A DNA stretch of 64,000 nucleotides from Ottowia oryzae (GTDB lineage: Bacteria > Pseudomonadota > Gammaproteobacteria > Burkholderiales > Burkholderiaceae_C), in assembly GCF_003008535.1 (NCBI RefSeq), contig NZ_CP027666.1:1596001-1660000 (forward strand), in the 5' to 3' direction. Positions within the stretch are counted from its first letter, which is position 1; every line of letters starts with the position of its first letter. Shown here piece after piece: positions 27,281-36,315 of this stretch. The position numbers and the translations under genes were made by a program. The notes under the pieces were generated by a model that did no database searches, had not been told where the DNA came from, and saw only the letters and a list, made by a program, of their open reading frames with translations.

Positions 27281-27336
27281 TTGCTATTCAATAAGTAGCT
27301 GCTGGCGCTCGCGGGCAGGGCGCTACAGTCGTTTTT
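27281..27336 (+). repeat. Dispersed palindromic repeat, copy 8
   Basis: TTGCTATTCAATAAGTAGCTGCTGGCGC is present (cited here as its two parts, TTGCTATTCAATAA and GTAGCTGCTGGCGC), then GGGCAGGGCGC. It follows the aldehyde dehydrogenase gene. Confidence 0.7.
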
Positions 27337-27442
27337 GGCTTGAATGGCCTGGCCCGCGGCGGGGCAACTGCCCGCCGATGCGGCGCCCGACGCCCGCCCA
27401 TGCGGCGCACGCAGGCCCGGCCAACGCGCGGATACTCGCCGC

Positions 27443-27943
27443 ATGACGCCCACGCAGCGCTACACCTTGCAGCAGCACGAAGGGCCGTACGCGGCCTGGC
27501 CGCTGACGTCTGCTTTGCGCCTGGATGGCCAAGACACGGGCCAGCGCGTGCCCGGCTTCGTGATCGACGCGCAGTACGACACGCCGCTGGGCGCGCTGCT
27601 GATCACCTCGTGGGATTGTCTTTTTGAAGAAGCCAACGACTTCCTGCTGCTGGGCAGCACACACCGCGTCGTGGCTCGCAAGCAGCTGGGCGCGCCGTAC
27701 GCGTCTTACCTGCTGCACGCGCACTGGCCTGTGGATGCGCACACGTTGGTGCTGCACTACCAGAACCACCTGTTCTACACGCTGACGGCGCTGGCGCCAG
27801 CGGGCCTTTGGCGCCGCGCGCCCCGGCTGCGCCTGCGCCGCGTGTGGCGTTGGCGGCAGAACGCGCGCATGCGGGCGTCGTGGGAAAGCCTGCAGGCCAG
27901 CCTGGCGCTGGTAGGCGCGCAGGGCATCGCATCGCAGCGCTGA
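27443..27943 (+). CDS. Conserved protein of unknown function
   Basis: I do not recognise this 166-residue protein. It is soluble-looking, without a signal or transmembrane helix. The first 130 residues are balanced in composition (for example TSWDCLFEEANDFLLLGS) and the last 35 are rich in Arg. The start ATG 27443 is used because the upstream extension is Pro/Ala-rich and overlaps a repeat. It sits between the aldehyde dehydrogenase and nnrS genes with gaps on both sides, so there is no operon clue. Confidence 0.6.
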   Translation: MTPTQRYTLQQHEGPYAAWPLTSALRLDGQDTGQRVPGFVIDAQYDTPLGALLITSWDCLFEEANDFLLLGSTHRVVARKQLGAPYASYLLHAHWPVDAHTLVLHYQNHLFYTLTALAPAGLWRRAPRLRLRRVWRWRQNARMRASWESLQASLALVGAQGIASQR

Positions 27944-28033
27944 ATGGTTGCCGGCGGGGCGCGGCGCGGCGCCTGTTCGGCTGCATGAGGGGTGTTGGTC
28001 AGCGATTCAGGCCGCCAGCGCCCGCGCCATGAG

Positions 28034-28058
28034 CGCAAGCAGCTATCAAAATTAAAGT
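28034..28058 (-). repeat. Dispersed palindromic repeat, copy 9 (half element)
   Basis: Only the left half is present: on the minus strand AATTTTGATAGCTGCTTGCGC. It lies upstream of the nnrS gene. Confidence 0.5.
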
Positions 28059-28149
28059 GAATAGTGCGAGGGCTGGCGCCCATTTGTCATCGCCAGAAGG
28101 GCCGGGCCATCGCTGCACACTTGACCATCGTCATGTCCACACTGCGGGC

Positions 28150-29559
28150 ATGGCGCTACAAAGCCGCATGGTCACATCCACCCCCACGCCACCGCCCGAC
28201 CGCGCTGCGCCAGCCGCCAGTGCGCTGCCCTCATCCGTCACAACGCCCGAATCGCGCACCGTGCCGATCGCCATCCAGCCTGCGCCGCAGCGCCCCCAGC
28301 GGCCGCCGCCCACGCAAGGGCCTTGGCGCTTTGGCACGCTGCTGGCGTCGCCGCACCGGCTGGGCTTCTTCCTGGCGGCGGTGGTGCTGGTCATGGCCAG
28401 CCTGTGGTGGCTGGCGGTTCAGTGGGGACGCATCACCGGCGCGTTCGCCTTGGGCGGGGCCGTGACGCCTACGCTGACGCATGCGGCGGTGATGGTGTTC
28501 GGCTTCATGCCGCTGTATTTCTCGGGCTTTCTGTTCACCGCCGGGCCGAAGTGGCTGAACGTGCCGCCCTACGCGGCGCGCCAGTTGCGCGCGCCGGGGG
28601 TGTTGCAGGCCGTGGGCTGGGGCCTGTGGCTGCTGGGCGCGCACACGCTGGTTGGCGTGGCCCTGCTGGGCCTGGCACTGGCCTGGGTGGGGCTGCTCTG
28701 GATGTACGGCCTGTTCTGGCGGCTGATTCGCGCCAGCCGCGCGCCCGACCGCGTGCACGCCCTGGCCGTGGGGTGGGGCGGCTGCGTGGGCGTGCTGTGC
28801 CTGGCGGCGGTGGGCGCATGCCTGGCGTTGGGGCGCGTCGACCTGGCGCTGGTGGCGGTGCGCACGGGGTTGTGGGGCTTCATCGTCGTGACCTACGTGG
28901 CCGTGGCGCACAGGATGATTCCGTTCTTCACCTCCAGCGCACTGCCGATGATCGAGGTGTGGCGGCCGATGTGGGTGCTGTGGTTCATGCTGGCCGTGGC
29001 CGCGTTCGAGGTGCTGGCGGTGTGGGTCGATCAGGCGGCGCCCTCGGCCCGCGCGTGGCCGCAGTGGACGGTGTTCGTCATCGTGGTGGAAAGCGTTGCC
29101 GGCGCCGTGCTGCTGTGGCTGGCGGTGGTCTGGGGGCTGGCGCAAAGCCTGAAGATCCGCCTGCTGGCCATGCTGCACGTGGGCTTTGTCTGGTTTGGCG
29201 TGGCCCTGCTGTACAGCGCCGCGTCGCAGGCGATCTGGCTGCTGACCGGGCAGGCCGTGCTGGGCCTGGGCGCGCTGCACGCGCTCAGCATGGGCTTCTT
29301 GGGGTCGCTGATGCTGGCTATGGTCACGCGCGTGTCGTGCGGGCACAGCGGGCGCGCGCTGGTGGCCGACGACCTGGTGTGGGGCCTGTTCTGGGCGCTG
29401 CAGGTGGCGGTGGGGCTGCGGCTGATCGCCGCGGTGCAAGGCGCGCCGGCGGCGTTGACGCCCCTGGCCGCGCTGGCCTGGGCCGCCGTCGTCACGGCGT
29501 GGGCGCTGCGCTACGGCAATTGGTACGGCCGGCCCCGCGCCGACGGCAAGCCCGGCTGA
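28150..29559 (+). CDS. nnrS: NnrS family haem/copper membrane protein
   Basis: NnrS proteins are polytopic haem- and copper-containing membrane proteins that protect against nitric oxide stress. After a Pro/Ala/Thr-rich start of about 55 residues there are about twelve hydrophobic helices. Conserved motifs visible are HAAVMVFGFMPLYFSGF, VAHRMIPFF and HALSMGFLGSLMLAMVTRVS followed by CGHSGR, with the conserved histidines. The start could be ATG 28150 or ATG 28168; the exact one does not change the fold. No denitrification genes are in the window. It stands alone on the plus strand. Confidence 0.87.
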   Translation: MALQSRMVTSTPTPPPDRAAPAASALPSSVTTPESRTVPIAIQPAPQRPQRPPPTQGPWRFGTLLASPHRLGFFLAAVVLVMASLWWLAVQWGRITGAFALGGAVTPTLTHAAVMVFGFMPLYFSGFLFTAGPKWLNVPPYAARQLRAPGVLQAVGWGLWLLGAHTLVGVALLGLALAWVGLLWMYGLFWRLIRASRAPDRVHALAVGWGGCVGVLCLAAVGACLALGRVDLALVAVRTGLWGFIVVTYVAVAHRMIPFFTSSALPMIEVWRPMWVLWFMLAVAAFEVLAVWVDQAAPSARAWPQWTVFVIVVESVAGAVLLWLAVVWGLAQSLKIRLLAMLHVGFVWFGVALLYSAASQAIWLLTGQAVLGLGALHALSMGFLGSLMLAMVTRVSCGHSGRALVADDLVWGLFWALQVAVGLRLIAAVQGAPAALTPLAALAWAAVVTAWALRYGNWYGRPRADGKPG

Positions 29560-29727
29560 GGTGCGGTCAGCCATGCGGTGCGCGCGCCGCGGTTCACGCT
29601 TCACTTAGCGCTGGCTGAGCGCACGGGCGCGCCGCGTTGCAGGCGCTGGCGCCGTGGTTGAATGCGGTGCTGCGGGGCGTACCCAGGCGACGGCACAGCG
29701 CGGTCAGCGCCATGCAAGCGCTCCGAA

Positions 29728-29780
29728 TACTATTAAATAGATAGCTGCCAGCGCTGGTGCAGCCTGCGCCAGCGGCACAT
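29728..29780 (+). repeat. Dispersed palindromic repeat, copy 10
   Basis: One of the most complete copies: ATACTATTAAATAGATAGC, then TGCCAGCGCTGG and CCTGCGCCAGCGGC. It lies just upstream of queC. Confidence 0.85.
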
Positions 29781-29803
29781 AACGTTTGTTTTTTGGAGCC
29801 GCC

Positions 29804-30559
29804 ATGCACGACAGTGCCCTCGTCCTATTTTCGGGCGGACAGGATTCCACCACCTGCCTGGCCGACGCGCTCAGCCGCTATCGCCGCGTGGAAACCGTGG
29901 GCTTTGACTACGGCCAGCGCCACCATGTGGAAATGCGCCAGCGCCTGATGGTGCGGCGCGTGCTGCAGGCGCGCTTTCCCGAGTGGCGCGCGCGCCTGGG
30001 CGAAGACCACGTGATCGACCTGAACGTGCTGGGCCAGATCAGCGAAACCGCGCTGACGCGCGACAGCGCCATCGCGCTGGCCGGTTCGGGCCTGCCCAAC
30101 ACCTTCGTGCCCGGTCGCAACCTGGTGTTTCTGGCCTTTGCGGGCGCGCTGGCGTACCGGCGCGGGCTGCAGGTCATCGTGGCGGGCGTGTGCGAAACCG
30201 ACTATTCCGGCTACCCGGATTGCCGCGACGACACGATGAAAGCCATGCAGCTGGCGTTGTCGCTGGGCATGGACCGGCGCCTGGTGATCGAAACCCCGCT
30301 GATGTGGATCGACAAGGCTGCCACCTGGGCCATGGCGCACGCGCTGGGCCAGGCGGCAGACCCGCACGGCGGCGGCGACGCGCTGGTCGACATCCTGCTG
30401 GAGCACACGCACACCTGCTACCACGCCGAGCGCGATCAGCGGCACGAATGGGGCTACGGCTGCGGGCAATGCCCCGCTTGCGCGCTGCGCGCGGCCGGCT
30501 GGAAAGGCTGGCGGCAGGCGCTGGGGGGCGCCAGCGCCGCGCCCGCCGCGCGCGCCTGA
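29804..30559 (+). CDS. queC: 7-cyano-7-deazaguanine synthase QueC
   Basis: QueC converts 7-carboxy-7-deazaguanine to preQ0 with ATP and ammonia, an early step of queuosine synthesis. The 251-residue enzyme has the PP-loop LVLFSGGQDSTTCL, the motif FVPGRNLVFLAFA and the C-terminal zinc cysteines in CYHAERD and YGCGQCPACALR. ATG 29804 has GGAGCC just upstream. queD and queE are not in the window. A dispersed repeat occupies its upstream region. No preQ1 riboswitch fold is obvious there. Confidence 0.95.
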   Translation: MHDSALVLFSGGQDSTTCLADALSRYRRVETVGFDYGQRHHVEMRQRLMVRRVLQARFPEWRARLGEDHVIDLNVLGQISETALTRDSAIALAGSGLPNTFVPGRNLVFLAFAGALAYRRGLQVIVAGVCETDYSGYPDCRDDTMKAMQLALSLGMDRRLVIETPLMWIDKAATWAMAHALGQAADPHGGGDALVDILLEHTHTCYHAERDQRHEWGYGCGQCPACALRAAGWKGWRQALGGASAAPAARA

Positions 30560-30804
30560 GGCGCCGAGGATTCAGCCGCCGCGCCGCGCCAGGCCTGGCA
30601 TCACCGCGGCCCCGGGCTGCCAGGGTCTGGCGGCCTTGTCCGACAGACCCCGCGCGGTATTGTGAAAAAATGAAACGGCGATGCCAAGCGCCTTGTCTAG
30701 TCTTGTTGAAGCCTGGTTGCCTTGACCTGCCGTACGGCAGCCAGGCCGCCACGGCCGCGCAGACAGCCGCTTCGGCCTGATGAATCCAACCCTTTGATAT
30801 TCCG

Positions 30805-31419
30805 ATGTTTGCCCTCGCCACCCCGCTCAGCCCACGCCATGCGCGCGTCACCCGTTCAACACCGCCGGTCGGCCACGCTTGCCGCGGCATCGCCCGCTGG
30901 GCCGCTGGCGCCACGCTGGTGCTGGCGGGCGCCGCGGCGCAAGCCCAAGGGGTGGACTGGACGCTGATCGGCGGCGCTTCCGAAACCGCCCGCGTGCGGC
31001 AGGTGGGCGTGGTGGCCGGCTGGACGCGGCCCGCGCCCCTGTGGCAGGGCGATGCGTGGCGGCTGCGCCTGCGGCACGAAGGCGTGCTGGCGGCCTGGCA
31101 CGTGCCCCAGGCGCGCGACGTGGTGGAGGTGGGCTATTCGCCCGTGCTGCGGCTGGAGCGGCCTTTGCAAGGCAGCGCGAACGTGTTCTTTGTAGAAGGC
31201 TCCATCGGCGTGCGCCTGCTGTCGCACACGCGGATGGCCGACGATCACAACATGAGCACCGCCTTCCAGTTTGCCGACATGCTGGGCGCAGGCATGCAGT
31301 TTGGCCAAGACGGGCGATCGACGTTGGGCGTGCGGCTGCAGCATCTGTCGAACCTGGGCATCAAAAAGCCCAACCCCGGCATCAACTTCGTGCAGGTTTA
31401 CTACGCCTACCGTTTCTGA
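30805..31419 (+). CDS. pagL: PagL-like lipid A 3-O-deacylase / acyloxyacyl hydrolase family protein
   Basis: The 204-residue protein has an N-terminal basic stretch and a likely signal peptide (cleavage near AQA-QG at about 48, which is long), then a small outer-membrane barrel. It matches PagL: the segment FVEGSIGVRLL and LQHLSNLGIKKPNPGIN parallel the P. aeruginosa enzyme around its catalytic His and Ser (HLS here). PagL removes the 3-O-acyl chain from lipid A. At the position of the third catalytic residue (Glu in P. aeruginosa) the sequence reads Asn, so activity is not certain. The start is uncertain because of the long N-terminus. Confidence 0.78.
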   Translation: MFALATPLSPRHARVTRSTPPVGHACRGIARWAAGATLVLAGAAAQAQGVDWTLIGGASETARVRQVGVVAGWTRPAPLWQGDAWRLRLRHEGVLAAWHVPQARDVVEVGYSPVLRLERPLQGSANVFFVEGSIGVRLLSHTRMADDHNMSTAFQFADMLGAGMQFGQDGRSTLGVRLQHLSNLGIKKPNPGINFVQVYYAYRF

Positions 31420-31480
31420 CGGGGCCGCTTGAGGGCAGGGCAACGGCCGCGCCATTCGCGCACCCGTTGCCGCTGCCCCT

Positions 31481-33346
31481 TCAGGGCTGTGGCGCCAGCG
31501 CTTCGGATTCAACGCGGTAGCGCGCCGCGCCCGATACGGCGCCGGTAGGGTCATCTTCAGGCACCAGCCGCCACACGCGCTGGTGAAAGCCCGTTACCGT
31601 GGGGCGGTGCGCGACCGACACCAGCGCGCCGCCGGCCTGCTCCGTCATCGCTTGCAGGCGCTGGTACAGCAGCTGTTCGGCCGCCACGTCCAGTGCGCTG
31701 GTCGCCTCGTCTGCCAGCACCCACGCTGGCTGCTTGAGCAGCACCCGCGCGATGGCCAGGCGTTGCAGTTCGCCACCACTCAACTTCTGCGTCCAGTTGT
31801 CGCGGTCGTCCAGGCGGCTGGCCAACTCGGGCAGCAGGGCCTGCTGCAGCGCGTGGCGCAGCGCGGCGTCGCTGTAGTCGCCAGCGGGCGCGGGGTAGGC
31901 CAGCGCATCGCGCAGGCTGCCATCCGGGAAGTACGGCCGCTGCGGAATCACCGCCGTGCTGGCCGGCAGCGCCACGCGGCCCGTGGCCCAGGGCCAGATG
32001 CCCGTCAGGCCGCGCAGCAGCGTGGATTTGCCGCTGCCCGATGGACCCTGGACCAGCGTGTGCTGGCCTGCGGCGGCGTGCAGCTGCGCGTGCTGCACCA
32101 GCGGCGTGCCGTCGGGCAGCTGCAGGCTCAGGTCGTCGGCCTGGATTGCTGCAATATTCGTAGCTGCTGGCGCTGGCTGCACCTGCGCTGGCGGCACATT
32201 TGACTTTGAAAGTGCCGCCTCGAAGCTGGTCAGCCGTTCGGTGCTGGCGCGCCAGCTGGCCAGGCTGTCGTAGCGGTCTACAAACCAAGACAGCGCGCCC
32301 TGCACGCGGTCGAAGGCCGACGAGATCTGCATCAGCTCGCCCAACTGGATGGCGCCGCTGAAAAAGCGCGGCGCCGCGAGCAGCATCGGAAAGACCACGG
32401 CGGCCTGCCCGAACACGTTGGTAAAACCCACCAGCTGCTTTTGCTTTCGGATCAGCTTCAGGTAGTTGGCCAGCACGGCGGAAAAGCGCAGGTCCAGGCT
32501 GCGGTACTCGGCCTGCTCGCCCTTGTCCAGCGCAATGGCTTCGCTGTATTCGCGCACCCGCATCAGGTGGTGGCGGTAGTCGGCCTCGCGCCGCTGCTGC
32601 TCAAAATTCAGCCCGATCAGCGGCCGCCCGATGTAGTGCGTCAGCACGCTGCCCACCACGCAGTACAGCACCGCCATCCATACCATGAAGCCCGGAATGG
32701 TGAACTGGTGCCCGCCCAGTGCAAAGCTGAAGCCGCCCGAAAGTGACCACAGGATGCCGACAAAGCTGACCAGCGTGACCACCGCGTTCAGAAAGCCCAT
32801 CGACAGGTCGATGGTCTGCGTGGTGAACAGGTTCACGTCCTCCTGCAGGCGCTGGTCGGGGTTGTCGGGCACGCGCTGGCCCGGTGCGGGCAGGCCGTTG
32901 GGGCTGATGGCGGCATCGCCGGGTGCTGACGGCGCGGCGTAGCGGCCCAGCTCCATACGGTAGAAGGCGTGCCCCTGCAGCCAGCGGCCCATCAGGTGGC
33001 GCGTCATCCAGGCGCGCCAGCGCAGCTGCAGCAGCTGGGTCAGGTAAAAGCGGTAGATGGCGATGGCGACGAAGATCATCGCCAGGTAGGTAAAGCGCCC
33101 CAGCTGCGCCCAGAACACCGCGGCGTCCTTGTTCTGCAGCGCGTCGTAGAAAACGCGGTTCCACTCGTTGAGCAGCACCAGCATGTAGACCGAGCCCAGG
33201 TTGAGCAGCACGATCGCCAGCAGCAAGCCGCGCGCCTTCCACCTTTCGTCCGACCGGAAGTAGGGCAGCGACAGGTGCGCTACCTGCCTCATGAAGCGCT
33301 GAAATTGGGCCAATCTGGCGGCAAGACGCATGGCACGGCTCGGCAT
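31481..33346 (-). CDS. YddA/SbmA-like ABC transporter (fused permease and ATPase)
   Basis: The 621-residue protein has an N-terminal membrane domain typical of the SbmA/BacA-YddA group: LNEWNRVFYDALQNKD, RLQEDVNLFTTQTIDLSMG and FEQQRREADYRHHLMRVREYSE. After a linker (about 390-415) a canonical ATPase follows, with Walker A GPSGSGKST, signature LSGGELQRLAIARVL and Walker B VLADEATSALD. Members of this group transport peptides or cobalamin-like compounds; the substrate is unknown here. A dispersed repeat encodes the linker, about residues 380-400. It converges with the pagL-like gene. Confidence 0.88.
   Translation of the reverse strand: MPSRAMRLAARLAQFQRFMRQVAHLSLPYFRSDERWKARGLLLAIVLLNLGSVYMLVLLNEWNRVFYDALQNKDAAVFWAQLGRFTYLAMIFVAIAIYRFYLTQLLQLRWRAWMTRHLMGRWLQGHAFYRMELGRYAAPSAPGDAAISPNGLPAPGQRVPDNPDQRLQEDVNLFTTQTIDLSMGFLNAVVTLVSFVGILWSLSGGFSFALGGHQFTIPGFMVWMAVLYCVVGSVLTHYIGRPLIGLNFEQQRREADYRHHLMRVREYSEAIALDKGEQAEYRSLDLRFSAVLANYLKLIRKQKQLVGFTNVFGQAAVVFPMLLAAPRFFSGAIQLGELMQISSAFDRVQGALSWFVDRYDSLASWRASTERLTSFEAALSKSNVPPAQVQPAPAATNIAAIQADDLSLQLPDGTPLVQHAQLHAAAGQHTLVQGPSGSGKSTLLRGLTGIWPWATGRVALPASTAVIPQRPYFPDGSLRDALAYPAPAGDYSDAALRHALQQALLPELASRLDDRDNWTQKLSGGELQRLAIARVLLKQPAWVLADEATSALDVAAEQLLYQRLQAMTEQAGGALVSVAHRPTVTGFHQRVWRLVPEDDPTGAVSGAARYRVESEALAPQP
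32150..32211 (+). repeat. Dispersed palindromic repeat, copy 11 (inside the ABC transporter gene)
   Basis: GCAATATTCGTAGCTGCTGGCGC is read as CAATATTCGTAGCTGC then TGGCGCTGG, followed by CCTGCGCTGGCGGC. It is in frame within the linker of the ABC transporter. Confidence 0.8.
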
Positions 33347-33465
33347 CGAGGTGGGTGGAGGGATAGGGCGGCCGCGCGCTGCGGTGGGAGCGGCGGCTGG
33401 CTAGGCGGCGCAGGGTCAGCGCCTCAGCGCAGCCGCATCCACGCAGCAGGCGAGCGCCCCCCTTG

Positions 33466-33510
33466 TACTATATAAAACATAGCTGCTTGCGCAGCGGAAA
33501 CGGGCACTGG
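33466..33510 (+). repeat. Dispersed palindromic repeat, copy 12 (shortened)
   Basis: TACTATATAAAACATAGCTGC is followed by TTGCGCAGCGG. The central hairpin is shortened. It lies in the 299-bp gap between the ABC transporter start and the EF-hand gene, which holds nothing else I can support. Confidence 0.55.
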
Positions 33511-33645
33511 AGCCTGGTTGAGCCATTGAGATGGGGCGCCACGCGGCGGGCGACGGGTTGGCTTCTTGCCAGGCTGATGAGGTGGGGCACGGCGCGTTCG
33601 GGCAGCGACGGCGGCGCTGGCAGCGCGGCAGGGCGCGCAGCGGCG

Positions 33646-34119
33646 TCAGCGGGTGGTGGTTGGGGCGGCTGGCGCCTTGGCCGCGCTGGTCTGGCCTTCG
33701 GCGGCGACGCGTTCACGGGCGCGGCGCGCTTCGCGTTCGGCGCGGCGGCGGTCGGCCACCTTGCGGATTTCGTCCTGCGTCAGGTAGCCGTCGCCGTTCA
33801 GGTCGGCGCGCTTGAACTCGTCGGCCAGCGAGGGGCGAAGCCGGATGCCTACTTGCGCTTCTTTCCAGGAGATGCGCCCGTCGCCATCGGCGTCCAGCAT
33901 GCTGAACCATTTCAGCGCCTGCTCTTCGTTCTTGCTGGGCTGTTTGGCAGCGGATTTGGATGGCGCGTTGGATGCGGTCTTGGGCGCGGTCTTAGGCGCA
34001 GCTTTGGGCGCCGGGGGCGACGCCGTGCTGCCGGTTGTGGCGTCTTGCGCCCAGGCGGCGCCGCACGCCAGGCTGGCGCCAAGGTAGGCGGCGCCGATCA
34101 AGGCCAATGGATGTTTCAT
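33646..34119 (-). CDS. Exported EF-hand protein
   Basis: The 157-residue protein has a signal peptide (about 1-24, ending AWA-QD), a Lys/Pro/Ala-rich spacer, then two EF-hand loops, DADGDGRISWKE and DLNGDGYLTQDE, both with the acidic residues for Ca2+ binding. A basic, Ala/Pro-rich tail follows. The role of such periplasmic Ca2+-binding proteins is mostly unknown. ATG 34119 is chosen because it gives a proper signal peptide. It begins one base after the 5'-nucleotidase stop in the same orientation, so it is probably co-transcribed with it. Confidence 0.82.
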   Translation of the reverse strand: MKHPLALIGAAYLGASLACGAAWAQDATTGSTASPPAPKAAPKTAPKTASNAPSKSAAKQPSKNEEQALKWFSMLDADGDGRISWKEAQVGIRLRPSLADEFKRADLNGDGYLTQDEIRKVADRRRAEREARRARERVAAEGQTSAAKAPAAPTTTR

Positions 34120-34120
34120 G

Positions 34121-35059
34121 CTACTTGGAGCGTCGGCGGCGTTCAGAGGTTTCCGCCCCCGCTGCGGAATTTGTAACGCCGCCGGCGACATGGCCCGCCG
34201 GCACGTGCTCGGCCGCCTGCTCGATGTGGCCGGTCTGGTCGTCGAAGAAGAAATCCGGCTCGAATTCGCGCAGGAATTCGCCTTTGGGCAGCCCGCCGAG
34301 GAACATCGCCTCGTCCACGCCAATGCCCCAGTGCATCAGCGTGCGGATGGCGCGCTCGTGCGCGGGCGCGCTGCGCGCGGTGACCAGCGCCGTGCGCAGC
34401 CGCATGGCCTGGCTGCCCGCACCCTGCAGGCGGTGCAGCGCGGTCAGCAGCGGCTTGAAGGGGCCGTCGGGCAAGGGCAGCTCGGCCTTGCGCTTTTCAT
34501 GCGCCTGGAAGGCGGCCAGGCCGCGCTTTTGAAAGACCTGCTCGGCTTCGTCGGCAAACAGCACCGCATCACCGTCGAACGCAATGCGCACTTCGTGTGG
34601 GTGGTTCTCGCCCGCGCGGGCCGAGCCGGTGGCCACGCGCGCCGCCGGAAAACCCATGGCCAGTGCCTGGCGCACGTCGGCTTCGTTCGCCGAAAGGAAC
34701 AGGTGCGCTCCCAGCGGCTTCAGGTAGCGGAACGGGTCGCGCCCCTGGGTGAACACGCCGCGCTCCACCCGCATGCCAGCGGCGGCCACGCTGCGAAACA
34801 CGCGCATGCCGCTGACCGGGTCGTTGCGCGAAAGCACCACGACTTCCACCCGCTGATGGCCGGGTTCGTTGAAGGCCAGCAGCTTCTTGACCAGCGAAAA
34901 CGCCACGCCCGGCGGCGCGGGGATGTCGATGCGGCGCAACTGTGTCTCGACATAGGCATCGGCGTCACCGGTTTCAAACAGGCGGTTTTCTTCCTCGAAA
35001 TCGAACAGGGCGCGCGAGGATATCGCCACCACGAGCTGGTCTTGAAGGGTGGCGGCCAT
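34121..35059 (-). CDS. 5'-nucleotidase family protein
   Basis: The 312-residue protein belongs to the cytosolic 5'-nucleotidase family (Pfam 5_nucleotid). Visible motifs are VVAISSRALFDFEEEN, VEVVVLSRNDPVSG, RIAFDGDAVLFADEAE and FEPDFFFDDQTGHIE, which carry the acidic residues of the HAD-like active site. It would remove phosphate from nucleoside monophosphates. ATG 35059 is preferred over a start some 14 codons upstream because it matches the family N-terminus. It lies between gspF and the EF-hand gene, all on the minus strand. Confidence 0.85.
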   Translation of the reverse strand: MAATLQDQLVVAISSRALFDFEEENRLFETGDADAYVETQLRRIDIPAPPGVAFSLVKKLLAFNEPGHQRVEVVVLSRNDPVSGMRVFRSVAAAGMRVERGVFTQGRDPFRYLKPLGAHLFLSANEADVRQALAMGFPAARVATGSARAGENHPHEVRIAFDGDAVLFADEAEQVFQKRGLAAFQAHEKRKAELPLPDGPFKPLLTALHRLQGAGSQAMRLRTALVTARSAPAHERAIRTLMHWGIGVDEAMFLGGLPKGEFLREFEPDFFFDDQTGHIEQAAEHVPAGHVAGGVTNSAAGAETSERRRRSK

Positions 35060-35088
35060 GGCGATGTGTGGGGTTGCGGGTGTGGGGC

Positions 35089-36315
35089 TTACTTGACCCA
35101 CTGGTTCATCTGGATGATGGGCAGCATCACGGCCAGCACGATCATCATCACGATCACGCCCATGGCGAGGATCAGCACCGGCTCCAGCACCGTGGCCAAC
35201 TGCATCGCGCGCCGCTGCACCTCGGCAGAAAGCTGGTTGGCCGCGCGCTGCAGCATCAGCGGCAGCTGGCCGGTTTGCTCGCCCAGGCGCGCAAACATGG
35301 CCAGCAGGCCGGGAAAGCGCTTTTTCTGCGACAGCGCCGAAGCCAGCGGCGCGCCTTCGCGCACCATCACCAGCGCATCTTCGGCGTCGGCCCGCATGGC
35401 CTGGTTGTTCAGGGTTTCAGACGCGGCCTGCAGGCTGCGCAAGATCGGCACGCCCGCGCCCACCAGCATGGCCAGCGTGCTGGCAAAGCGCGCGGCGTTG
35501 TAGCCGCGCGCCAGGCGCCCGACCAGCGGCAGCTCGAGCCAGGCGGCGTCAAAGCGCAGTCGCGCCGCGGGGTTGCGCAGCGCCAGCCGAAAACCGATGA
35601 AGCCAACCACCAGCACGCCCAGCGCGTACCAGCCGTAGTCGCGCACCCAGGCCGAAATGGTCAGCATGGCGGAGGTCAGCCAGGGCAGCGAGTGCTTGGT
35701 GCCGGTGAACACCGTGGCCACCTGCGGCACCACGTAGGTCACCAGGAAGATGACGATGACGATGGCCGCGCCGGTGACGATGGCCGGGTACAGCGCCGCG
35801 CCGATCAGCTTGGAGCGCAGCGCCTGCCGCTCTTCCAGATCGTCGGCCAGGCGTTCCAGCACCGTGCCCAAATCGCCGCCCTGTTCGCCCGCGGCAATGA
35901 CGGCGGTGTACACCGGCGAAAACGCGGCGGGGTGCAAGGCCATGGCTTTGGCCAGAGACGAGCCGGCGTTCACCTCGGCCCGCAGCGACGCGATCAGGTT
36001 GCGCTGGCGTACGTCGTCCGATTCGTCGGCCAGCGCCGACAGCGAACGCTCCAGCGGCAGGCCAGAGCCGACCAGGCCCGCCAGCTGGCGCGTCCAGATC
36101 GCCAGCTGGGTGCTGTTGAAGGCGCGGGCGCCCCAGCGGCCAGCGCGCTGCGTACCGTCGGCGGCCAGCTCGCCGCCGGACACCGGATCCACCTGCAGCG
36201 GCACCAGCGACTGCCCGCGCAGCAGCGCGCGCGCGGCCTTGGCGGTGTCGGCCTCGACCACGCCTTTGCGGGTCTTGCCGTCAACTTGCAGCGCTTCAAA
36301 GGTGTAGGCGGGCAC
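35089..36315 (-). CDS. gspF: Type II secretion system inner-membrane protein GspF
   Basis: GspF is the inner-membrane platform of type II secretion. The 408-residue protein has the N-terminal repeat (VPAYTFEALQVDGKTRKGVV) and two T2SSF cytoplasmic domains, one starting FNSTQLAIWTRQLAGLVGSGLPLE and one with YNAARFASTLAMLVGAGVPIL. Three transmembrane helices are expected: near 170-190, 220-240 and the C-terminus (VLILAMGVIVMMIVLAVMLPI). The start is GTG 36315. gspD, gspE and the pseudopilins are not adjacent, so the gene stands alone in the window. Confidence 0.9.
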   Translation of the reverse strand: MPAYTFEALQVDGKTRKGVVEADTAKAARALLRGQSLVPLQVDPVSGGELAADGTQRAGRWGARAFNSTQLAIWTRQLAGLVGSGLPLERSLSALADESDDVRQRNLIASLRAEVNAGSSLAKAMALHPAAFSPVYTAVIAAGEQGGDLGTVLERLADDLEERQALRSKLIGAALYPAIVTGAAIVIVIFLVTYVVPQVATVFTGTKHSLPWLTSAMLTISAWVRDYGWYALGVLVVGFIGFRLALRNPAARLRFDAAWLELPLVGRLARGYNAARFASTLAMLVGAGVPILRSLQAASETLNNQAMRADAEDALVMVREGAPLASALSQKKRFPGLLAMFARLGEQTGQLPLMLQRAANQLSAEVQRRAMQLATVLEPVLILAMGVIVMMIVLAVMLPIIQMNQWVK

